The notes: a model not told the origin generated them from the letters alone. DNA of 64,000 nt from Sphingomonas citri (GCF_019429485.1 NZ_JAHXZN010000008.1:90747-154746), one strand, 5' to 3'. Numbered from the stretch's first letter, positions 37,154-44,863 are shown. Program-made: numbers and translations.

Positions 37154-37418
37154 CCGTCGAGGCTTGAGGCGTTAGGGACGCGAGGGAAGGTCAGCAGAGA
37201 GGAATGGCGCAACGGTCAGAAGACGGGATCGGGATAACCAGTGCGCTGTCCAAGCGCCTCGAGCGCGCGAAAGCGGTTTGGACCCGATCCGCGATCTCCA
37301 TTCAGGCCAGCAGCCGTGATGAAGGTTGCATCGACAGGCCGGACACACGGAAGCACTTGAACCCGCGCGCTAAAATCTCTGCAGCACCCCCTTGCATCCA
37401 GAGGGGCGTCCACACACG
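37154..37418 (+). ncRNA. Right-end non-coding region of the IS, possible bridge/seekRNA locus
   Basis: The 265 bp between the transposase stop and the IS end have no coding frame. In IS1111-type elements the guide (bridge or seek) RNA that pairs with target and element ends is encoded in this right end. It contains CGAAAGCGG at 37268-37276, identical to the target sequence at the left junction (CGAAAGCG at 36051-36058, then G in sister repeats). The assignment is by analogy; no structure was computed. Confidence 0.35.
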
Positions 37419-37790
37419 GACGGGCAGCTATCCAACCTCGGTAGGCGCTCAAGCCCCTCCGCTGCCTACTGAACAAACGGCGGGTTTTCTCGGCCGAACG
37501 CCCGATAGCGGACGGGCAGTTAACCACCCTCGGCCGGCGCTCGGGCCCCCTCCCCTGCCGCCTGAACGAACGGCCGGTTTTCCCGGCCGACCGTTCGAAA
37601 GCGGACCGGCCGCTAACCACCCTCGGCAGGCAATCGCGCCCCCTCCCCTGCCCTCTGAACGAACGGCCGGTTTCCCGGCAGACGCGCCCGATAGCGGACG
37701 GGAAGCTCTCCCATTTGGTCCGGCAGTCGAACCCCCTTCCCTGCCGGCTGAACGGCAGGTTTGACCGGAAGAACGCTCCGCAGCAGAGAG

Positions 37791-38427
37791 GCGGCTATCA
37801 ACGCCAATAATGGTGTCGGCGGCGCTTATCTAACCGCGCGGCGCTCCGTCGGTGCGACAGCCGAGATGGCAAAGCGGAACAGTCGCCGCGTGCCCAGCAC
37901 CAGTTACTCATACTCGCCCACCGGAGCCATCGAACTTGCAAGCGCTCGAAGCATATACCTCATGCGCTTCCTAGCCGCCCCGCGCCTGCCACGATCGGCG
38001 CTCACGCCTGCGTATAAAATGAGATCCTCTTGATTGGCCTCGAACAGCGAAACCGTCGGAGGGACACCCGCATTCGCGTCCGGTCGAGGGCGACGCCACT
38101 GCGAAGCTGACCGACGACAACGCACGGCCCACGCTGACCCGATGCGAGCGCTACCTTGGGCTATGAGGTTCAGGACCAAAAGCAGTACCGCGTGCGCCCG
38201 CAGATCAGCGCAGCTGCGAGGGTGCCACCCCCCGTTGCAGCCGGCAGTAGCGGTGAAGAGGCGCTTTCACCGATCCGCCGTCAGGCAGACGATCGCTTCC
38301 GGTCTTCGGATATCTCCGCTGTTACCGTTCGATTCGCCCGGCCCGCCACGGGAGAGGCGAGTTGAAAATCAGCTGTCTGCTTCCCCCCTCCCCTGCTCTC
38401 CAGAACGCTCCCCTTACTCGCAAACTC
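37791..38427. other. Non-coding stretch downstream of the partition genes
   Basis: About 640 bp between the end of the 93-bp repeat and the RHH gene. Frames such as 37904-38179 (minus) and 38034-38615 (plus) have Arg/Ser-rich, non-homologous translations and are judged spurious. A C-rich string resembling part of the 93-bp unit occurs near 38385. Nothing else was seen. Confidence 0.5.
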
Positions 38428-38769
38428 CTAGCTACCGTTGTTGCGAGCCGCCTCAGCCTCTTCAGCCAAATCCAGAAGGAGCCTCATCGCCTCACCCTTC
38501 TTCATTCGGTGCCGGTACGCGAACTCGTCATAACGGTCGCGATCCTCCGGCGTCGTGCGGATGTGAAAGTTCGCGGTGTAGATGGCAGCTCGAACCGGCG
38601 AAGGCACGGCCGTAGGCTTCGATACCGTATCAGCAGGCTCGGACTTGAATCCAAGCCGCTCCCCGCCTTGCTGCGCGGCTGCGCGCTGTTCTGCCGTCGG
38701 CACGGGAATGTCATCATCTTCGTCGAGTGCGAAATTTGCGAGTCCGGGGCGAGTGCTGCCTTTAGTCAT
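38428..38769 (-). CDS. RHH-type partition partner protein (ParB-like role)
   Basis: This 113-residue acidic protein has a disordered N-terminal half (ALDEDDDIPVPTAEQ) and a C-terminal ribbon-helix-helix-like segment, FHIRTTPEDRDRYDEFAYRH then MKKGEAMRLLLDLAEEAEAA (about 66-108). Its ATG overlaps the parA stop as ATGA (38766-38769), so the two are translated together. In type Ib partition systems a small RHH protein encoded just after ParA binds centromere repeats and the operon's own promoter. That is the inferred role here, and it makes the 9-bp-phased repeats upstream of parA natural binding-site candidates. Confidence 0.72.
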   Translation of the reverse strand: MTKGSTRPGLANFALDEDDDIPVPTAEQRAAAQQGGERLGFKSEPADTVSKPTAVPSPVRAAIYTANFHIRTTPEDRDRYDEFAYRHRMKKGEAMRLLLDLAEEAEAARNNGS

Positions 38770-39446
38770 GCCGGTGCCTTTTCGTTGAGAAGGGTCAACA
38801 CATCAACGGTGAAAGCTGCCGCGTTAGCACGGGCGGTGGCGAGCGAGCCGACGTCCGTCGCCTTCAGCGTCGCGAGCGTGCCGCCGAAGCTGAACAGCGC
38901 GCGAAACGCACCGCGATCCGCCAGTGCGGTGCTGATCACAGGAATGCCAGCCTCTTGCAGGCCGGCAATGATCTGCTTGAGGTCGCGCGGCCATAGGCGT
39001 TCGGATGCCTGGGTCTTAGCTAGTACCGCCGCGAACTTGAGCGGTTTATCACGATGTTTCGAAACCTGCTTGACGTTCTTGAAGGCACGAGCTGCTTCGT
39101 TGGAGTCGAGCGCCGATCCTTGCATCGGAATCAGCGCGAGATTGGAGACGAGGAGCGCGTTCGTTACTCGGCCGGAGGCTCTGCCCTCCAGGTCGACTAT
39201 GACGAACTTGGCGCGCCTACGTGCTTCGGTGATCGTGTCGATAATCGTCTCTTCATCGATCTCCTCAACCACCTCGATGTTGTCAGGCTTGCCCTTCAGC
39301 GCTGCCCATTTCGACAGCGGAAAGTTCGGGTCGGCGTCCACCAGGATCACCTTCGCGTCTTGCGCTGCGAGCTCTGTGGCAAGAAGCAGTGCGGTCGTAG
39401 TCTTACCCACCCCGCCCTTGGGTGACAGCAGCGTGATGACGGGCAT
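38766..39446 (-). CDS. parA: ParA/MinD-family partition ATPase
   Basis: ATG 39446 begins MPVITLLSPKGGVGKTTTAL; the deviant Walker A motif with signature Lys is at residues 10-17 (an upstream start at 39458 adds four residues). Walker A' VILVDADPNFPLSKW and Walker B KFVIVDLEGRAS follow. At 226 residues with no N-terminal helix-turn-helix it is a short type Ib ParA, close to VirC1/ParA proteins of alphaproteobacterial plasmids. It should drive segregation of the element on the nucleoid together with the RHH protein. Confidence 0.9.
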   Translation of the reverse strand: MPVITLLSPKGGVGKTTTALLLATELAAQDAKVILVDADPNFPLSKWAALKGKPDNIEVVEEIDEETIIDTITEARRRAKFVIVDLEGRASGRVTNALLVSNLALIPMQGSALDSNEAARAFKNVKQVSKHRDKPLKFAAVLAKTQASERLWPRDLKQIIAGLQEAGIPVISTALADRGAFRALFSFGGTLATLKATDVGSLATARANAAAFTVDVLTLLNEKAPA

Positions 39447-39484
39447 TCGAACCTCCAACTTGCACGTTCACGTGGCGATCCGCT

Positions 39485-39585
39485 GCGTTAAAGCGGTTCT
39501 GGCAGTTCCACAAGTCACAGCGGTTCAGGCGGTTCCGCGCGTCACAGCGGTTCTCGCGACCGCAGCGGAGCGCGCGGTTACGGCG
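39485..39585 (-). promoter_or_regulatory. 9-bp-phased CGGTTC motifs upstream of parA (operator or centromere candidate)
   Basis: CGGTTC occurs at 39494, 39521, 39530 and 39548, with variants CAGTTC at 39503 and CGGTTA at 39575. Every start is a multiple of 9 bp from the others. GTCACAGCGGTTC is repeated exactly at 39514-39526 and 39541-39553. The cluster lies 48-135 bp before the parA start, where autoregulating RHH partition proteins usually bind. Confidence 0.5.
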
Positions 39586-39916
39586 GCTCGAGAAGACGGT
39601 ACGGAGCGCCGCCAAGTGCCTGTCGCGAAGAGCCCCCCCCCTACCCCTGACAAATCGGCTCCTGCAGGCGTTGCTTGCGCGCCCCGCGCACACGGCGCCA
39701 GTAGCCTGTGACGTTCTTAGCGGGATCGATGGCCTAGGAGCGGATCGGCCTATCCTCGCCTTACCAACGATCCACGACTGATAGCTTCACTTCCTTATTG
39801 GCGCCGCTCAGAAGCTCCGAACCAGTTCCGTCGAGCGCCGGGTCTGCTCGAGACGCGAAAAACCGTTCTCCGCGGCCAAGCCAATGCCCCATTTCTCCTG
39901 GGCGCCTCATGCGAGC

Positions 39917-40340
39917 AGTGTAAGCGCTGTGAGCTCTGTGAGCTTTGTGAGCACCGAGGACGCTGTGAGCGCGGCGAGCGCTGTGAGCTCTGCGAGCGCT
40001 GTGAGCCCTGCGAGCGCTGCGAGGGCCGCGGGCGCTGCGAGCGCGGTGAGCGCTGTGAGCGCTGTGAGCGCGGCGGGTGTTGTGACTGCTGTGGGTGCTG
40101 CGAGCGTTGCGAGCGCTGTGAGCGCTGTGAGCGCTGTGGGCGCTGTAAGCTCTGCGAGCGCTGTGGGTCCTGTGAGCGCGGTGAGCGCTGCGAGCCCTGT
40201 GAGCGCTGTAGGTGCTGTGAGCTCTGTGAGCGCTGTGAGCGCTGTGAGCGCTGTGGGCGCTGTGGGCGCTGTGGGCGCTGTGAGCGCTGTGAGCGCTGTG
40301 AGCGCTGTGAGCGCTGTGAGCGCTGTGAGCGCTGCGGCAA
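39917..40340 (+). repeat. Nonanucleotide repeat block A (consensus TGTGAGCGC)
   Basis: Roughly 47 imperfect copies of a 9-bp unit in unbroken register, e.g. GAGCGCTGT repeated without interruption at 40280-40330. Variation is almost all base substitution and keeps length 9. All frames on both strands stay open, giving artefact-like translations (Ser-Ala-Val, Gln-Arg-Ser, Leu-Thr-Ala, Glu-Arg-Cys). The block starts about 470 bp upstream of parA. Confidence 0.9.
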
Positions 40341-40494
40341 CAAGTGTGAGAACTGCTTCTTCGCTACAACTCGTCAAAACGCTTATTACGATACGTGATG
40401 AATCGTAGTACGAGTAAATTGGTAGCAGCTCTTTTAAACCACAAAGGACCTTCAGTGCCTGCAGCGTGACCCAGCGCACGTCTATCCGGCGCAC

Positions 40495-40860
40495 GCCAAC
40501 CGACCGAGTCGTGGGGAGGGCGCAAAGCGCCGCGAGCGCACGGAGCGAGCGGCGCGAGCGGAGCGCACCGAGCGAGCAGAGCGATTGGAGCGCACGGAGC
40601 GCACGGAACGAGCGGAGCGAGCGGAGCGCACGGAGCGCACGGAGCGAGCAGAGCGCACGGATCGGGTGGAGCGCAGGGGCCGGTTGGACCGCAAGGAGCG
40701 GGTGGAGCGCAGGGAGCGGGCGGAGCGCCGAGAGCAGGCGGAGCGCGGGGAGCCGGCGGAGCGCAGGGAGCAGGCGGAGCGCAGGGAGCAGGCGGAGCGC
40801 AGGGAGCAGGCGGAGCGCAGGGAGCAGGCGGAGCGCAGAGAACGCGTGGGCAGAAGCGAG
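40495..40860 (+). repeat. Nonanucleotide repeat block B (GAGCGNNNN, with 18-bp higher-order unit)
   Basis: About 40 copies of 9-bp units with core GAGCG followed by CACG, AGCG, CAGG or similar. Within it an 18-bp unit (GCGGAGCGCAGGGAGCAG) is repeated exactly at 40756, 40774, 40792 and 40810. The plus-strand frame reads Glu-Arg-Ala/Thr/Arg. Looser GAGCG-type units continue to about 41060. Confidence 0.88.
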
Positions 40861-41224
40861 CGCATGGCTGGCAGCGACTGCAAGAACCGCAGAGAGCGCG
40901 CGAACGCCAGAAAGAACCGCGGCGAGCACACGGAGCGAGGCGGGCGCACAGAGCGCCCCGAGCGCGCGGAGCGTGCGGGCGCTGTGTCCGGGCGAGCGAT
41001 GGGCCGCGGGGAGCGCGAAGGGGCCCGAGGCTCGCGAGGGCCGGGAAGGGTGCATAATGCGCTAAGAGGGTGAGGAGAGTGGGCAACCTGACGAGCGCGG
41101 CGAGCGCAAGGGGTGACCGAATCGCCGGAGATGTGCGGGAAGCGCGCGGGGCGCGCAGAGGCCGCAGTGCGCGCTTTATACACGAAGCACGCGGGGTGAT
41201 CGCAAAGCGCAAAGCGCAGAGCGC

Positions 41225-41530
41225 AAAGCGTGCGGAGCGTGCGAAGCTTGCGGAGCGTGCGGAGCGTGCGGAGCGTGCGAAGAGTGCGGAGCGTGCGGAG
41301 CGTGCGGAGCGTGCGGAGCGTGCAGAGCGTGCAGAGCGTGCAGAGCGTGCGGAGCGCGCGGACCGTGCGGGCCGTGCGGAGCGTGCGGAGCGTGCGAGGC
41401 TTGCGGAGCGTGCGGAGTGTGCGGAGCGTGCGGAGCGTGCGGGGCGTGCGGGGCGTGCGGGGCGTGCGGAGCTTGCGGAGCGTGCGGGGCGTGCGGAGCT
41501 TGCGGAGCTTGGAGCGCAGAGTGCGGAGCA
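41225..41530 (+). repeat. Nonanucleotide repeat block C (consensus GAGCGTGCG)
   Basis: About 33 copies of GAGCGTGCG in register, with variants GGGCGTGCG and GAGCTTGCG clustered at the right end. The core GAGCG and the orientation are the same as in blocks A and B, so the three appear to be diverged expansions of one 9-bp ancestor. The plus frame reads Ala-Glu-Arg. Confidence 0.9.
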
Positions 41531-42012
41531 TCGTTATGGAAGATAAAACATGAGCTTGCGGGGTCAGGACGCGAGATACGCCAAGATGAAGGTGCTTCGA
41601 CAACCTTGAGTCACTCGCGCCGAACGGGTGGCGGAGGCGATAAGCGTACGACTATGCAACAGTGCTGCACGATTTGCGAGCCACGCTGTCGTGCGATCGG
41701 ACTTGTCGAGCATCAGAACCTTATCTGCTGTTTGGGAGCGCGGCCGCTGGGCAGGTCGTAGGCGGCCGTGGCCGCGGAACGGCAAAAACGGCGAGGAAGG
41801 GCGGGCGGGGCAGGGGGGCGTCCGAGCTTCGCCTCGGCCGCCTACCTTATCGCGCACGAGCGTGCATGCGGCAATGACACCGGAGAAGAGGCTCGCGCCG
41901 GGCTACAATCGCGGCAGGGAGACGATGAGGCGGGCGACATCTTCGGCCACCAGGCTTGTCCAACTGAAAAAGCTCGCAACTCCGCTTGCAGGATCGAGAT
42001 GGCTTCAATGTG

Positions 42013-42366
42013 CTACCTGGCGGCCAGGACGTAGAAGACCTTCCACAATGCCGTGCGCTGTCGCGATGAGGGCGAGCATGGTAATTCAGGACAGCGTTGC
42101 GACGTTCTCCTTGCGTCCGACCGGCCGACCGCTTCGTAGCATGCTGGGTCGCAGAAGAGCATCGAGCGGCCCCGGCACGTGAGATGTTCCCCTCCGATCC
42201 TAACCGGCCGATGAGCGACCCTTTGACAGGGGCGATTATCTTTGGCCGTGAAGCCGCGTCGTATGGCGATGGGCGGAGCCGGCCACTCCGGCGCCTTCGA
42301 CACCGCGCCATCGCACCAGCTGACTGTCGTCGACTGAAATAGATCGTGTTGGCGAGCCTGCGGCTT
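42013..42366 (-). CDS. Possible hypothetical protein (weak)
   Basis: From ATG 42366 a frame of 117 residues begins MKPQARQHDLFQSTTVSWCD and includes AIRRGFTAKDNRPCQRVAHR and SMLFCDPACYEAVG. The first ~85 residues have a more natural composition than neighbouring frames, whereas the tail is Arg/Ser-rich, suggesting a frameshifted or truncated gene. No family is recognised. The region is otherwise non-coding, so a decayed plasmid gene is as likely as a working one. Confidence 0.3.
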   Translation of the reverse strand, partial: KPQARQHDLFQSTTVSWCDGAVSKAPEWPAPPIAIRRGFTAKDNRPCQRVAHRPVRIGGEHLTCRGRSMLFCDPACYEAVGRSDARRTSQRCPELPCSPSSRQRTALWKVFYVLAAR

Positions 42367-42389
42367 CATCGCTGCGCCGTTGGTTCGGA

Positions 42390-42406
42390 GGGGAGGGGAG
42401 GGTGGG
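42390..42406 (+). other. G-quadruplex-forming motif
   Basis: Four G runs (4, 4, 3, 3) separated by single A, A and T give the densest parallel G-quadruplex pattern: GGGGAGGGGAGGGTGGG. A complementary-type CT tract follows at about 42430-42454. It lies 48 bp beyond the stop of the CsgG-like gene, on the strand opposite to its transcript. Confidence 0.6.
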
Positions 42407-42453
42407 TCCGGACGGCACATCGACCATCCGTCCTCTCCTCTCCTCCTTTCCCT

Positions 42454-43302
42454 TCACTGCCTCGGGGCGACAACGGCCGGTGCCGCCGGGCTGCTCGCAG
42501 AGATTGACGCGCCTGTGCTCGGCGCGGTTGGGGCAGGGGCTGGCGCTGATGCGGGAGCAATCCGCGACTGCGCCTCCGTTGTCAGTTTCCGGAACGCATC
42601 GAGCATCGCAAGCGAGGTGATCTTGCCCATGTCGGTGCTGGTGTAGGTTCCGCCGAGTGCGCCGACGCCGGCGTTATTGAGGAGGCCCCCACCAAGTACG
42701 GAGATGTCCTTCTTTCGAGCCGACCCGGTCGCGATCGCCTGCTGAATGCCGGTCTTCACCTCGACCAGTGTCAGCATGGTCTGGCTCGATTTGACCTTCT
42801 GCTTGAAGCCGAGGCCGCCGGGGAACATCGACCCGAGCCCACCTCCGCTGCCACCGGAGTCGTTGTCCGAGTAGAGCACCTTCGCCTGGAGCAGGTAGTC
42901 GGCCGCCTTGAGCGTCGCCTGGTTGTTCGCTCCGGCAACCGAGCCGCCGGCAGCGAGCTGGCGCTCGCGTTGGAGAGCGTCGAAGCCCTCACCGCGGTCG
43001 ACCACCTGGAAGCAACCCGACTGCGCTACGAGCAGCTTTAGGAGGGGGAGGGGGTCGACACGCTGGCTTCCCCCATTTTGCGCCTGCGCCATCCGCATCA
43101 TAGCGGCGAGACCGGGCGGCAGGCCCTCCTCGGGGCCGCCTGCCGCACGTTCCTCAACCAGCGCGATCGTCCCAAGCGAACGGTCGCATCCCGGCACCTC
43201 AGTGGTCTCGTCGATGCCGATGCCGCCCTTGCCGGTCTTCTGTGCCAGCGCCGGCGCCGTTGTCAGCGCCAGCAGCGAAATGAGTGCGAGTGTCCTGTGC
43301 AT
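42454..43302 (-). CDS. CsgG-like secreted/periplasmic protein
   Basis: The 282-residue protein starts with a signal peptide (MHRTLALISLLALTTAPALA, cleaved before Q). The mature part matches the CsgG/HfaB fold. LLVAQSGCFQVVDRGEGFDA is the 'old yellow, new' string of the family, and ADYLLQAKVLYSDND and TMLTLVEVKTGIQQAIATGS follow. The C-terminus is an Ala/Pro/Ser-rich tail. CsgG proteins form outer-membrane secretion pores or periplasmic assemblies; there is no lipobox Cys here, so pore formation is uncertain. It is the last gene of the minus-strand run that begins with the conjugation genes, 16 bp after the preceding membrane protein. Confidence 0.8.
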   Translation of the reverse strand: MHRTLALISLLALTTAPALAQKTGKGGIGIDETTEVPGCDRSLGTIALVEERAAGGPEEGLPPGLAAMMRMAQAQNGGSQRVDPLPLLKLLVAQSGCFQVVDRGEGFDALQRERQLAAGGSVAGANNQATLKAADYLLQAKVLYSDNDSGGSGGGLGSMFPGGLGFKQKVKSSQTMLTLVEVKTGIQQAIATGSARKKDISVLGGGLLNNAGVGALGGTYTSTDMGKITSLAMLDAFRKLTTEAQSRIAPASAPAPAPTAPSTGASISASSPAAPAVVAPRQ

Positions 43303-43318
43303 TGTACCCTCCCTTGGT

Positions 43319-44089
43319 TCAATTCAGTGGCTTTGGATCTTTGATGTTGATGCTCGTATGGAGAGTGCCGGCCGGTGATCGATGAAGATCGATCCCGGCG
43401 CCGCGCCGGCGGGTGAAGACCATCGGTCGCACGACCGTCTCGTACGTCGTCGACGGCCCAAAATAGCTCGTCGTGCCGTGCCATTTGTCCCCCTCGATGA
43501 TCTTCATCCGGTAGGTGCCAGGAGGCACGGGGACTGTGACATCATCGTTACGATGAACATAGACCGAGATAACGTGAGCGTCTGTTTCCGGCTTGAAAAG
43601 CTGGACGACGGCGTTGGCCTGGTCGGTTGCGACCGTCATCCGCGAGGTCGCACTGCGCGGGTTGACGTCGTTGCTCACGGTGACGGTACCGGTTGCCGGG
43701 AACGCGATCTCTGGTGTTCTGTCCGGGAACCAGCCGGCCCGCTTTGCCTCACGATAGGCCGGGATGAGGATGCCGACCGCTGACAGTAGCAGCACCAATC
43801 CCTGCAACGGGTGCGGCTTGAAGAGGGGAGGGGGAGGGCGGAAGCGCCCCTTCTGATAGTCGAAGCCGCGGTTCTTGGCTGCGAACCAGGCACCGCCTCC
43901 GCTCCCGCTGCTCTTCGTCTTAATCGGCTTACTGATCCAGCTGGCGCTACCGAGCGGCACCGCCTTCTTGTAGCCGGCGCTGGATTGCTCACGCCGTGCC
44001 TTCTTGTCGTTCCAGGTCGTCTCGCCTTGGTCGAGGCCCTGACGCTTTCGATAGCGCTCGCGCATGTAGTCACGGTCATCGAGGCCCAT
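43319..44089 (-). CDS. Single-pass membrane protein with periplasmic domain, unknown function
   Basis: ATG 44089 is chosen because MGLDDRDYMRERYRKRQGLD starts a natural sequence; the frame further up shadows other genes. The 256-residue protein has a basic cytoplasmic segment (about 1-80), a Pro-rich RPPPPLFKPHP, one membrane helix (LQGLVLLLSAVGILIPAYRE, about 88-107), and a periplasmic region with beta-rich strings (VTVPVPPGTYRMKIIEGDKW). The latter resembles PEGA-like or carbohydrate-binding beta domains. It is next to the CsgG-like gene in the same orientation, suggesting a shared envelope role. I do not recognise the family. Confidence 0.65.
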   Translation of the reverse strand: MGLDDRDYMRERYRKRQGLDQGETTWNDKKARREQSSAGYKKAVPLGSASWISKPIKTKSSGSGGGAWFAAKNRGFDYQKGRFRPPPPLFKPHPLQGLVLLLSAVGILIPAYREAKRAGWFPDRTPEIAFPATGTVTVSNDVNPRSATSRMTVATDQANAVVQLFKPETDAHVISVYVHRNDDVTVPVPPGTYRMKIIEGDKWHGTTSYFGPSTTYETVVRPMVFTRRRGAGIDLHRSPAGTLHTSINIKDPKPLN

Positions 44090-44171
44090 CGAGCTGCTCC
44101 TCCTGTCGAAGTGCTGCAGGCGCCTGCGGCGGTGGATCGCAGCCAGCTGGTCGGCAAATGCAGCGACCACC

Positions 44172-44363
44172 TCACCGAAAATAGTCCGCGACCTCACGCT
44201 CCTGCTCACACTCGGGCGCCAGCGTGGCAGCGGCGAGGACGAGGTGAGCCGCGGCGACGTTCGATCGCTCCATGATCTTGAAGGCGAGGGTACGATACTC
44301 GGCCGCCAGCTCCGCCAGGTCGGCACCGCCTTCAGCGACATCGTTGGCAACAACGCGCGTCAC
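44172..44363 (-). CDS. Small hypothetical protein
   Basis: A 63-residue acidic, Ala-rich helical protein (LAELAAEYRTLAFKIMERS, VAAAHLVLAAATLA) starting at GTG 44363 with a GTGA overlap on the preceding stop. Composition and coupling support a real gene. No family is recognised and it has no membrane helix. It lies between the DUF2726 gene and the single-pass membrane protein in the run downstream of the relaxase. Confidence 0.55.
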   Translation of the reverse strand: MTRVVANDVAEGGADLAELAAEYRTLAFKIMERSNVAAAHLVLAAATLAPECEQEREVADYFR

Positions 44364-44863
44364 GCGGGCTGACCATCGAGGGTCGGCGAGATCGGAAGGC
44401 GGAGGTGGCCTACGATCGCGACGACGTCGTGGTAGTTGGGTTGGACGCGGCCGGGGATGCGGAGCGTCCGGTAACCCGCATGCCCGGTCATCTCGTCACG
44501 TACGCGGTCGCGCCCGGCATGGTGACTGCGGTCGTCGACCTCGATCAGAGCGAGGATTGCGCCAGTGGCTCGGTCCTGTGCCACGAAGTCGACGATCTTC
44601 TGCGAGAATGCGTTGCGATCGGACAGCTTGCGCTTGCGCAGCGGGTTGGTCGGCACCTGCAGCAACGCGCCCATCGCAACCTGGGCGTGTATGCGGCAGT
44701 GGGGCAGGGCACGCTCCAGCGTCGTCAGCATCGCTGTCTCGCGCGGCGTCAGGAAGCGCTTGGCGACCGGTCGCGGCGGACCGAACAGGTTCCCCGCGCC
44801 GAGCGCCTTCAAGATCGCGATGACGCATACGATGGCGACAAGGACAGCTATCGACCGGTCCAT
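44360..44863 (-). CDS. DUF2726 domain protein, membrane-anchored
   Basis: The 167-residue protein has an N-terminal membrane helix (SIAVLVAIVCVIAILKALG) followed by the DUF2726 domain. Its characteristic strings are FLTPRETAMLTTLERALPHC, IHAQVAMGALL, KIVDFVAQDRATGAILALIE and DDRSH. DUF2726 proteins have a restriction-endonuclease-like core (D...E-x-D pattern, here VDF...IEVDD), and some are linked to topoisomerase or DNA-processing domains. Proximity to the relaxase suggests a DNA-transfer accessory. It overlaps the upstream gene by 16 bp and the downstream one by 4 bp. Confidence 0.8.
   Translation of the reverse strand: MDRSIAVLVAIVCVIAILKALGAGNLFGPPRPVAKRFLTPRETAMLTTLERALPHCRIHAQVAMGALLQVPTNPLRKRKLSDRNAFSQKIVDFVAQDRATGAILALIEVDDRSHHAGRDRVRDEMTGHAGYRTLRIPGRVQPNYHDVVAIVGHLRLPISPTLDGQPA

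Larger units (their letters stand above)
36059..37418 (+). mobile_element. IS110-family element, IS1111-like subgroup (decayed)
   Basis: The element is 1,360 bp long. Its boundaries come from the surrounding 93-bp repeat: left flank ...CCCGAAAG-CG, right flank CG-GACGGGCAG. The CG shared by both junctions is the likely core dinucleotide, so the ends are certain to within two bases. Subterminal inverted repeats of 11 bp (GTGGACGCCCC) lie at 36064-36074 and, inverted, at 37403-37413. There is no longer target-site duplication. Subterminal inverted repeats and a long non-coding right end (37154-37418) are features of the IS1111 subgroup. Its transposase is broken. Confidence 0.85.
35898..37790 (+). 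repeat. 93-bp direct repeat array, interrupted by an IS110-type element
   Basis: Units start (GGCGCTC or its variant) near 35898 (degenerate), 35991, 37444, 37536, 37629 and 37722 (truncated). Spacings are 92-93 bp if the IS at 36059-37418 is removed: 68 bp of the second unit lie left of it and 25 bp right. A typical unit has a pyrimidine-rich stretch (CCCCCTCCCCTGCC), TGAACGAACGGCCGGTTTTC with a GGCCG palindrome, then CGCCCGATAGCGGACGGGCAG and CTAACCACCCTCGGC. No coding capacity is evident. A weaker relative of the C-rich part occurs near 38385. Confidence 0.8.
41547..42453. other. Mostly non-coding stretch between repeat block C and the CsgG-like gene
   Basis: About 900 bp. Only one weak coding candidate (42013-42366, minus) and a G-quadruplex-type G tract (42390-42406) were found. 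The remaining frames look spurious. It may hold decayed genes. Confidence 0.4.

Noticed and set aside
35898..37790. Possible CRISPR array
   Set aside because: The 93-bp units are similar along their whole length with no short constant repeat and unique spacers, and no cas genes are nearby.
38362..39711. 449-codon plus-strand frame over the partition genes
   Set aside because: It is antisense to a clear ParA with all Walker motifs; its translation is Ser/Ala/Val-rich and matches nothing.
39795..41603. Long open frames on both strands of the 9-bp repeat region (for example 382 codons at 39907-41055 minus and 373 codons at 40482-41603 minus; Glu-Arg-Ala frames at 40585-41073 and 41070-41546 plus)
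   Set aside because: A 9-bp period leaves all frames open, several overlap each other on both strands, and none has a non-repetitive conserved domain. They are best explained by repeat structure.
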